Positions 8,219-16,393 of a stretch of DNA of 43,568 nt are shown piece after piece. Source of the DNA: Oscillospiraceae bacterium. GTDB lineage: Bacteria > Bacillota > Clostridia > UMGS1810. The notes under the pieces were generated by a model. The model searched no databases, was not told where the DNA came from, and saw only the letters and a list, made by a program, of their open reading frames with translations. The translations under genes and the position numbers were made by a program. Position 1 is the first letter of the stretch. Every line of letters begins with the position of its first letter. Location: the NCBI GenBank assembly GCA_015068975.1, contig SVJM01000017.1:1-43568 (forward strand), read 5' to 3'.

Positions 8219-8310
8219 ATATAAACTTTGGTTGGCTCATTTACAGTTGAGCGAATTATAAAGAAAGAATTTTTAATGTATACATATATAGTAAGGAGAA
8301 GTGAAATATT

Positions 8311-9405
8311 ATGAAACTAGGTATAGTAGGTCTCCCGAATGTGGGAAAGAGTACACTTTTTAATGCTATTACCAAGGCAGGCGCAGAATCGGCAAACTAC
8401 CCATTCTGTACAATTGAGCCAAATGTTGGCGTAGTGTCTGTACCTGACGAAAGACTTGACAGACTCAAAGAAATGTACAACCCTCAGAAGGTTACTCCTG
8501 CAGTGGTAGAATTCGTTGACATCGCAGGTCTTGTAAAGGGAGCAAGTAAGGGCGAAGGACTTGGAAATAAGTTTTTGTCACACATAAGAGAGGTAGATGC
8601 TATCGTTCACGTGGTAAGATGCTTTGAGGATCCTAATGTTGTCCATGTAGACGGAAGTGTTGATCCTAAGCGTGATATAGAAACCATCAACTTCGAGCTT
8701 ATATTCGCAGATATCGAAATGATCGATAAACGTATCGACAGAACAAAAAAGATGCTCAAAGGCGACAAGAAGTATCAGACAGAGCTTGATCTTTATGAAA
8801 GAATCAAGGAAGCACTTGAAGCAGGCAAGCCTGCAAGAAGTCTTGATTATACTGATGAAGAAAGAGAAACCTTAAGAGAAGTATCACTTCTTACTTACAA
8901 ACCTGTAATGTACGCCGCAAATGTATCTGAGGATGATTTGTCAGGGGGCATAGAGTCAAATGAATTTTACAATCAGCTTGTGGAAATTGCAAAGGGAGAA
9001 AATTCCGAAGTGCTTTATGTTTCTGCAAGAATAGAAGAAGAAATTTCTGAGCTTGATGATGAAGAGAAGATGTTCTTCTTACAGGATCTTGGACTTAGCG
9101 AGTCAGGTCTTGACCGTCTTATCAAAAAAAGCTATGCGCTTTTGGGACTTATAAGCTATCTTACAGCAGGAGAGCCTGAAGTAAGAGCATGGACTATCAA
9201 ACGTGGCACAAAAGCACCTCAGGCAGCAGGCAAAATCCACACAGATTTTGAAAAAGGCTTCATCAAGGCAGAGGTTGTGTCATATAATGACCTTATGGAG
9301 TGCGGATCTCACGCTGCAGCAAAAGAAAAGGGACTTGTGCGTCTTGAAGGTAAAGAATATGTAGTACAAGACGGAGATATCATCCTTTTCAGATTCAATG
9401 TGTGA
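8311..9405 (+). CDS. ychF: Redox-regulated ATPase YchF (Obg-like)
   Basis: This is a 364-aa protein, the usual length for the family. G1 is GLPNVGKST (residues 7-15) and G3 is DIAGL near residue 70. The G4 position reads NVSE in place of NKxD, the change that makes YchF prefer ATP over GTP. The C-terminal about 85 residues form the TGS domain (from GEPEVRAWTIKRGTKAPQAA). The ribosome site TAAGGAG lies about 13 nt before ATG. YchF is a universally conserved ribosome-associated ATPase linked to stress responses. It stands alone with its own promoter. Confidence 0.96.
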   Translation: MKLGIVGLPNVGKSTLFNAITKAGAESANYPFCTIEPNVGVVSVPDERLDRLKEMYNPQKVTPAVVEFVDIAGLVKGASKGEGLGNKFLSHIREVDAIVHVVRCFEDPNVVHVDGSVDPKRDIETINFELIFADIEMIDKRIDRTKKMLKGDKKYQTELDLYERIKEALEAGKPARSLDYTDEERETLREVSLLTYKPVMYAANVSEDDLSGGIESNEFYNQLVEIAKGENSEVLYVSARIEEEISELDDEEKMFFLQDLGLSESGLDRLIKKSYALLGLISYLTAGEPEVRAWTIKRGTKAPQAAGKIHTDFEKGFIKAEVVSYNDLMECGSHAAAKEKGLVRLEGKEYVVQDGDIILFRFNV

Positions 9406-9516
9406 TCTTCAATTTAACTAATGTCAAATTTGGTCAAAAACATATGCATTTGTGAGAAAAACAGAGCTAATTTTGAAATTTGCCAAAATTTAAGCTTTAT
9501 TCCATTTTTATACAAG

Positions 9517-9583
9517 TTGAAAGTTTTGACCATATTGTGTAATATAATAACAACATTTAGCACTCGAATGTTCAGAGTGCTAA
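9517..9583 (+). promoter_or_regulatory. groESL promoter with CIRCE operator
   Basis: CIRCE is a perfect match to consensus: TTAGCACTC (9557-9565), 9 nt, GAGTGCTAA (9575-9583). It is the binding site of the heat-shock repressor HrcA, which is not in this window. A promoter of the form TTGAAA (9517-9522)-17-TAATAT (9540-9545) lies directly upstream, so the bound repressor would block initiation. The region 9406-9516 before it shows no gene and no convincing terminator. Confidence 0.95.
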
Positions 9584-9601
9584 CGGGTAGAAAATTATTA
9601 G

Positions 9602-9874
<273 letters not shown>

Positions 9875-9897
9875 TTTTGACATATTGAAAGGAGTAG

Positions 9898-11544
<1,647 letters not shown>

Positions 11545-11564
11545 TAAGCATAATTATTTATCTG

Positions 11565-11598
11565 ACAGGAGATGTGATTTTTACATCTCCTGTTTTTA
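11565..11598 (+). terminator. groESL terminator
   Basis: ACAGGAGATGT (11565-11575) / ACATCTCCTGT (11583-11593), then TTTT. Confidence 0.88.
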
Positions 11599-11688
11599 TA
11601 TAATCATATATTCAACTAAAAGGTGAAATTGCTATCAACCCATATATACAATTGTACTGTTGAAATCTTTATATAATTTTGTTATAAT

Positions 11689-11897
11689 GAGTTTAATCGT
11701 GAAACGATTAAACTCAGCGATATAAATTCCTGAGGTCATTTGCGATATATACTGCGTATGCGATATATCTAAAGATGCGATATGTCCCTTCGGGACGAGA
11801 AAAGGAATTTATATCATATCGCAACCGAATGAAATTAGGTTATATCGCATTTGAACGAAGTGAAAATATATCGCACGAGCGTAAGCGAGTATATCGC
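11689..11897 (+). repeat. Hairpin-array repeat element, copy 1
   Basis: The region opens with an 11-bp perfect hairpin (GAGTTTAATCG / CGATTAAACTC, 11689-11715). Next come inverted arms GATATAAATTCCT (11719-11731) and AGGAATTTATATC (11803-11815). Between the arms are three small hairpins: ATACtgcGTAT, ATCTaaAGAT and GTCCCttcGGGAC. The word GCGATAT (11717, 11742, 11760, 11777) punctuates them. After the right arm come three more hairpins (11823-11841, 11849-11867, 11875-11890), separated by ATATCGC (11816, 11842, 11868, 11891). Each hairpin has a different stem. The last two outer stems contain opposed GA/GA mismatches and all three have GAA or GTAA loops. No coding potential. Copy 2 is at 18157-18371 in reverse orientation. 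I do not recognise a named family. Confidence 0.85.
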
Positions 11898-11983
11898 AAA
11901 AGATAGGCATCTAAAATGTTCACTAATTTTACAATTGATTTACAAAAGATAAAAAAGTGTAAGGTTTTGATAAGATTATGTAT

Positions 11984-12011
11984 TTGAAATCAGATTCAGA
12001 TATTGTAAAAT
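11984..12011 (+). promoter_or_regulatory. Probable promoter of the first stalk-domain gene
   Basis: TTGAAA (11984-11989), 16 bp, TAAAAT (12006-12011). A leader of about 90 nt, very AT-rich, follows before the gene at 12111. The stretch 11898-11983 shows nothing else. Confidence 0.5.
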
Positions 12012-12110
12012 AAAGATAAGATTTCTAAAAACAAAATGTATATTTTTATATAACACCACAGCTTAATATGTTATATTTAATATAAACTTATAAAAAAGGA
12101 GAGAAACAAA

Positions 12111-13634
12111 ATGAAAAAATTATTATCAGTTCTTCTGGCACTTACACTTGTTGCATCAGTACTTTGTGCACCTGTATTTGCCGCAGACGAAATCAAAATC
12201 ACTATCAATGACGAAGCAAAGACATTTGATGTAATGCCTGTTATCATTGATGGCAGAACACTTGTACCAATGCGTGGTATCTTCGAAGCGTTGGGTGCAG
12301 AGGTAGGCTGGGACGATGCAACAAAGACAGTAACAGGAACAACATCTAAGGTTACTGTTAAGCTTCAGATTGGTTCTAAGCTTGCTGTTGTAAATAAAGA
12401 GGCTAAGGCTCTTGATGTTGCTGCACAGATTATAGAAGGCAGAACAATGGTTCCTGTAAGATTTATTGCAGAGTCACTTGGATGTAAGGTTGACTGGGAC
12501 GGAAATACAAAAACAGTTATCATAGTTGATGAAAATGCACCTAAGAAAAGTGCAGACGGTGGTGCAGTTGTAATCAGCGCAGATGCTTTTTATGAAAAAT
12601 TCACAGTTCCAAACAAGGATACTGCTACAGTTACAAAGGATGACGCAACAAAAACAATCAGGATTGAAGTATCCAAGCTTCCCGAAAAGGATGCTCTTGC
12701 AAGAGCGTATTATAAGGATCTTATAGATACAGCACTTGTTCCTGACGGAGATACACTTCTTATTAAGTTTGATGCAAGACTTATCTCAGGCGGTATCGAC
12801 GGCAAGGGATATCTCAAGCTTTCATTCCAGTCAAAAGAAAAAACAGCCAATAAGGCAATTTTTTCAAGTGTAGCATTTGGCTCTGAATGGACAACAGTTT
12901 ATGCACCGTTTGTACAGAAGCATGGTTCAAACCATGAGTTCGGATTTAGATTCGCTCCATGTATCCAGACAGTAGAAATCAAAAACTATGAGCTTATCAA
13001 CTATGGCACATCAAAGAAGGTATCGGATTTCACATCTTCAATAGTTGATAATCCAAATACCACAGCGCCTTCAACACCTGCACAACCGGCAGAGCCTGCT
13101 GATCCTGCACCGACAACACCATCACAGACTGTTTCAGACGGATCACTTCCTTCAGGTGGCACAGTTGTAATAGGAAATGAAGGTATCCAGAAGTTTTCTA
13201 TCAAGGCAGAATTCGGTACCGGATCTGTAAAAGACGGATTGCTCACTGCTGATATCACAACAAAGCCCGAAAAGGATTCAAATATCACATTTAGTATTAC
13301 AGGTAATGTAAAGGATAAATTCACAAAGGGCGATGTTGGTATTATGGTATTCAAGGCACGTCTTGTATCCGGTGGCGAAAACGGTATGGGATACATCAAA
13401 CCTCAGATTCAGATGAAAGCTTCTCCATATACCAAATCCCTCTTTGCAAGAACAAAGGTTGGCTCTGAATGGACTACATGCTACCTTCCATTTGTTGCAG
13501 CAGAAGGTGCAGAAACAGTAGGTATGAGACTTGGTGGAATGGTACAGAAGATAGAAATCAAGGATTTCCAGCTTATCAACTACGGAACATCAGTTAAACT
13601 TGAATCACTTCCATCAACAATCCTTACAGAATAA
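12111..13634 (+). CDS. Secreted stalk-domain protein with two C-type (type B) binding-like domains
   Basis: This is a 507-aa protein. A Sec signal peptide (MKKLLSVLLALTLVASVLCAPVFA, residues 1-24) precedes a stalk domain (copper amine oxidase N-terminal-like, about 28-143) with its two hallmark repeats GRTLVPMRGIFEALGAEVGW and GRTMVPVRFIAESLGCKVDW. Two related beta-rich domains follow (about 150-310 and 340-505), separated by a Pro/Thr/Ala linker. Both end in EIK(N/D)(Y/F)xLINYGTS. This 'type B' module, with FKARLVSG and EWTT(C/V)Y(L/A)PF, resembles carbohydrate-binding-like domains seen in secreted polysaccharide enzymes. No catalytic domain, SLH repeat or sortase motif is visible. It is the only one of the six paralogues with two B modules and no A module. 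Ribosome site AAGGAG. Confidence 0.85.
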   Translation: MKKLLSVLLALTLVASVLCAPVFAADEIKITINDEAKTFDVMPVIIDGRTLVPMRGIFEALGAEVGWDDATKTVTGTTSKVTVKLQIGSKLAVVNKEAKALDVAAQIIEGRTMVPVRFIAESLGCKVDWDGNTKTVIIVDENAPKKSADGGAVVISADAFYEKFTVPNKDTATVTKDDATKTIRIEVSKLPEKDALARAYYKDLIDTALVPDGDTLLIKFDARLISGGIDGKGYLKLSFQSKEKTANKAIFSSVAFGSEWTTVYAPFVQKHGSNHEFGFRFAPCIQTVEIKNYELINYGTSKKVSDFTSSIVDNPNTTAPSTPAQPAEPADPAPTTPSQTVSDGSLPSGGTVVIGNEGIQKFSIKAEFGTGSVKDGLLTADITTKPEKDSNITFSITGNVKDKFTKGDVGIMVFKARLVSGGENGMGYIKPQIQMKASPYTKSLFARTKVGSEWTTCYLPFVAAEGAETVGMRLGGMVQKIEIKDFQLINYGTSVKLESLPSTILTE

Positions 13635-13652
13635 TAATCACATATAATACTT

Positions 13653-13686
13653 ATATGCAACCCTTCGGGGTTGCATATTTTTTTGT
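13653..13686 (+). terminator. Terminator of the first stalk-domain gene
   Basis: ATATGCAACCC (13653-13663), TTCG loop, GGGTTGCATAT (13668-13678), then seven T. Confidence 0.9.
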
Positions 13687-13740
13687 GTAGCGAAAACCAC
13701 TTAACTATTTTATCCAATGAAAATTACTAAGAATTTTATG

Positions 13741-13872
13741 GTAATAACCCATTTATGGGTAGCAAGTAACAAATGCATGGCTGGCATACCAACCCCAAAA
13801 CGCATTTGCGCGTTGCCGGTAGTATTAGAACTATGTATATTTATTTACGTTTTAGGGACGGACCCTTTTTTG
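13741..13872 (+). other. Intergenic stretch with several small hairpins, possible structured RNA
   Basis: ACCCAT-TT-ATGGGT (13747-13760) and AACGC / GCGTT (13799-13814) can pair, and AAATGC (13771-13776) is complementary to GCATTT (13802-13807). A short AGGG / CCCT hairpin followed by six T (about 13854-13871) could end a transcript. No ORF fits. This may be a small RNA or decayed repeat. I cannot assign it. Confidence 0.3.
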
Positions 13873-13896
13873 TAAAAAAATTGTATTTCAAATATC

Positions 13897-13925
13897 TTGA
13901 TAATCTTTTTATATTATGTTATACT
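13897..13925 (+). promoter_or_regulatory. Promoter of the rod-shaped RNA leader
   Basis: TTGATA (13897-13902), 17 bp, TATACT (13920-13925). The expected start of transcription (about 13931-13933) falls on the first base of the closing stem of the RNA. Confidence 0.75.
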
Positions 13926-13931
13926 ATGTAT

Positions 13932-14125
13932 GCTAGACATATTAAAATCAATATACTGGGACAAGTATATTCTTTTTCGCAAAGTGTACGCTATTGGTAA
14001 AAGCGTACGCTCTGAAAATGCTTTGTGAAAAAGATAAAGTATATTGATTAAGTGTCTAGCAACCTTAAAGTCAGAGCAGTGCGTTTTTCATACGCAGCTC
14101 TGAAATATGGGTTGCGTATTTTTTT
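13932..14125 (+). ncRNA. Rod-shaped structured RNA leader with switch-like terminator
   Basis: Four nested helices were found by hand. P1 is GCTAGACA (13932-13939) / TGTCTAGC (14053-14060). P2 is 12 bp (13946-13957 / 14038-14049). P3 is 13 bp (13972-13984 / 14021-14033). P4 is GTACGCT / AGCGTAC (13986-13992 / 14002-14008) with a 9-nt loop. The internal loops are lopsided (14 nt against 4, and 1 against 12). At the 3' end CAGAGC..TGCGT (14072-14084) can pair with ACGCAGCTCTG (14092-14102). Alternatively ATACGCA (14090-14096) pairs with TGCGTAT (14113-14119), which runs straight into seven T. The two states exclude each other. GCAACC (14059-14064) / GGTTGC (14110-14115) is a further option that would itself close a terminator. 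The 85-aa gene starts 20 nt later. It matches no riboswitch class I know, and could also be a free small RNA. Confidence 0.65.
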
Positions 14126-14144
14126 GCTTTTGGGGGGTGATTTC

Positions 14145-14402
14145 GTGGATGATATCATTATGAAAATGTATGGCGAGGCACTTAAAGAGTTTGATGAAAC
14201 GGGGACGAAGGATGAGGGATATATGTCTGATTGTGCCAGATTCGGTGAACTTAACGATAAATTGTGGGCATATATTTGTGATGGAGTAAGAAAGGAGTTT
14301 CTTGAGTACGACTCTCTCAATGGTTATATACTTGCATATTCGCAAATGTATTTCTTCAAACAAGGCTGGAAAAAGTGTATGGAATATATGAATAATAAGT
14401 AA
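14145..14402 (+). CDS. Small helical protein, DUF6809-like (tentative)
   Basis: This is an 85-aa protein with a GTG start preceded by GGGGGGTGA (14132-14140), a much better site than any for the longer frame opening at 14052, whose first 31 codons would lie inside the structured RNA. The protein is predicted to be mostly helical and charged, with the ending LAYSQMYFFKQGWKKCMEYM. The arrangement (short helices, then an aromatic 'G..K' tail) recalls the DUF6809 family of small clostridial proteins. That resemblance is from memory and weak. It has no signal peptide, unlike its stalk-domain neighbours. Its expression is probably governed by the structured leader. Confidence 0.65.
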   Translation: MDDIIMKMYGEALKEFDETGTKDEGYMSDCARFGELNDKLWAYICDGVRKEFLEYDSLNGYILAYSQMYFFKQGWKKCMEYMNNK

Positions 14403-14440
14403 TCGACATATTTTGTTGTTGCAATGACATTATGTACACA

Positions 14441-14519
14441 TTTGTGCAATTTTCACAAAAAACTCCCTCTTATTTTGTAAGATATGTTAATTAACTTATT
14501 GACAATGTTTTGCTATAAT
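14441..14519 (+). promoter_or_regulatory. Palindrome plus promoter of stalk gene 2
   Basis: TTTGTG-N7-CACAAA (14441-14459) is a perfect dyad. The promoter downstream has TATAAT (14514-14519) with the extended TGC before it and a weak -35 (TTAACT, 14491-14496, 17-bp spacing). A TTGACA at 14499 is only 9 bp from the -10 and is not usable with it. The dyad centre is about 76 bp before the expected transcription start. Confidence 0.55.
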
Positions 14520-14555
14520 AAATATATATGACTAAAATACAAAGGAGAGTTTACA

Positions 14556-16184
14556 ATGAAAAGATTTCTTTCTATTATTTTGACAGTGATTATGATTGCA
14601 ACATCTGTTATGTGCGTATCTGTATTCGCTGCAGATGAAATCACAGTTACTATCAACGGCGAAGAAAAGGCATTTGATGCGACTCCGGTTATTATTAATG
14701 ACAGAACATTAGTTCCTATGCGTGGCATTTTTGAAGCATTTGGTGCTACTATTGAATGGGACGGTGCGACACAGTCTGTTACTGCAACTGTTGCAGGCAG
14801 CAAGATTGTATTGCAGGTAGGAAAAGTAGTAGCTATGGTTAATGGCCAGTATGTTGATCTTGATGCTCCTGCTCGTCTTATTGAAGGACACACAATGGTT
14901 CCTGTAAGATTTATTGCAGAGACACTTGGTTGCGAAGTAAACTGGGAAGATGCTACAAGAACAGTTGTTATAAAAGGCGAAGTTAAGGCTCCTACAACAC
15001 CTTCCACAGGTACAGGTGATTCTGCAGGAAGCACAGGTGGAAACGCATTTGTTCCTGTAGATGACGGTTGGGCAGATATCGCAGTTGTAAACTTTGAAGA
15101 CGGTAAAGCATCACCATCTTCAGGTATGAACTTCTGGGCGGTAAAAACCGACGGCAAGAATGCTAACACCAAAAATAAAGTTGTATCATATTCTGAAGCA
15201 GGTATTTCAAAGCCATCAGCCGGTGAGGACTTTGGCTCAAATCTTCTTGCAATAGATATCAATGCCGGTGAAACCGGAGAATATAAGGGCAGTATATCAG
15301 CAGGTAGAATCAATGACATTCCTGCAGATGCTGTTCCATACAAAGCAGGAGAAAAATACAAAATGTCTGTATGGGTGTATCTTGCAGATGGTGATGGCGC
15401 AAAGGTTACAATGAGTGCGTATGTGGGCAAGTCTACGAACGGCTTCAAAAAAGCTGCAACAGCGGAACTCAAAAAAGGCGAATGGCAGAGACTTGAATTA
15501 GAAGTTGAAGCAACAGGCGATCATGAAGGTCAGACCACAGGTGCGAGATTTAGCTATGAAGGTACAGTAAATCTTATGTATATGGATAACCTTTCATATG
15601 AAAAACCGGGTTCAAATGCACCATCAACTCCTGCACCATCAACACCTTCAACACCGTCAGCACCTGTAGTTGATGCTAAGCTTCCTGCAGGCGGCACGGT
15701 TATCGCCACACAGGCAGATCTTCTTACCGGTGCAAATAAGAAAACTACACTGGATGAAAATGGCGTACTTAAGATCGTTGCTACAAAAGGTGAAAAAGAT
15801 ACTTCCATTACCCATACAGCAAAGACAGACCTTTCAGATAAAATCAAAAAGGGTAATGTATATATGGTAACATTCAAGGCACGTCTTGTATCCGGTTCTC
15901 CATATGCAAAGTTGTATATCCAGGCCGGCAAAGAAGGCGGATATTCAAAGGCAGTATTTGCTTTGACAAATTATGGTTCTGACTGGACCACATGCTATAT
16001 GCCATTTGTTGGCCCTGCAAAGGCTATGGATGGCGGATGGGGATTCCGTTTCGGTGGCGAAACACATACCACAGAAATCAAGGATTTCCAGATTATAGAC
16101 TACGGAACATCTGTTAAGATTGAAAATCTGCCACATACATATGTGACATCAGGTGCAGTAGCAGAAGGATTGAAATTTAACTAA
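14556..16184 (+). CDS. Secreted stalk-domain protein with A and B binding-like modules
   Basis: This is a 542-aa protein with a signal peptide (1-25, ending SVFA) and a stalk domain (about 28-145; GRTLVPMRGIFEA-type repeats, here DRTLVPMRGIFEAFGATIEW and GHTMVPVRFIAETLGCEVNW). A Gly/Ser/Thr linker, a type A module (about 165-345) and a Pro/Ser/Thr linker rich in PSTP follow, then a type B module (about 370-530). Type A begins VNFEDGKASPSSGMNFW and ends LMYMDNLSYE. Its KKGEWQRLELE..GARF...YMDN pattern is that of CBM4/9-like jelly-roll domains. No enzyme domain is present. The stalk domain is the most divergent of the six. Ribosome site AAAGGAG lies 9 nt before ATG. Confidence 0.85.
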   Translation: MKRFLSIILTVIMIATSVMCVSVFAADEITVTINGEEKAFDATPVIINDRTLVPMRGIFEAFGATIEWDGATQSVTATVAGSKIVLQVGKVVAMVNGQYVDLDAPARLIEGHTMVPVRFIAETLGCEVNWEDATRTVVIKGEVKAPTTPSTGTGDSAGSTGGNAFVPVDDGWADIAVVNFEDGKASPSSGMNFWAVKTDGKNANTKNKVVSYSEAGISKPSAGEDFGSNLLAIDINAGETGEYKGSISAGRINDIPADAVPYKAGEKYKMSVWVYLADGDGAKVTMSAYVGKSTNGFKKAATAELKKGEWQRLELEVEATGDHEGQTTGARFSYEGTVNLMYMDNLSYEKPGSNAPSTPAPSTPSTPSAPVVDAKLPAGGTVIATQADLLTGANKKTTLDENGVLKIVATKGEKDTSITHTAKTDLSDKIKKGNVYMVTFKARLVSGSPYAKLYIQAGKEGGYSKAVFALTNYGSDWTTCYMPFVGPAKAMDGGWGFRFGGETHTTEIKDFQIIDYGTSVKIENLPHTYVTSGAVAEGLKFN

Positions 16185-16197
16185 ACTAAAAATTTAA

Positions 16198-16233
16198 ATA
16201 TGCTCTGTCAAAATGGCAGAGCATATTTTTTGT
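16198..16233 (+). terminator. Terminator of stalk gene 2
   Basis: ATATGCTCTG (16198-16207) / CAGAGCATAT (16217-16226), then a T-run. Confidence 0.88.
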
Positions 16234-16371
16234 GAAAATAATACAAAAAGCAGTAGGTGTTTCGCAAAGTTCGGACTGACAAACACAAATTTCTATGATA
16301 AAATTTATGTTCGCAAAAATACAAATAATTCGAATAACACCATTTATATACATATTCTTTTGTAGTATAAT
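16229..16371 (+). promoter_or_regulatory. Palindrome plus promoter of stalk gene 3
   Basis: TTTGTG-N7-TACAAA (16229-16247, one mismatch in the dyad) begins in the T-tail of the preceding terminator. Promoter: TTTATA (16343-16348), 17 bp, TATAAT (16366-16371). The distance from dyad to start codon is about 50 bp longer than in the sister genes, owing to an extra AT-rich segment. Confidence 0.45.
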
Positions 16372-16393
16372 TTAAATGAAAGGAAGATGTGAA

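Noticed and set aside
11717-11897. CRISPR array suggested by regularly spaced GCGATAT/ATATCGC
   Set aside because: The repeated word is only 7 bases, the orientation flips halfway, and the 'spacers' are self-complementary hairpins of varying length. There are no cas genes.
14052-14144. Longer form of the small gene starting at ATG 14052
   Set aside because: These codons lie inside the structured RNA and its terminator and lack a ribosome site. GTG 14145 has a strong one.
14499-14519. Promoter TTGACA..TATAAT before stalk gene 2
   Set aside because: The two boxes are only 9 bp apart, which cannot be used together by sigma-A. An extended -10 with a weak -35 is more likely.
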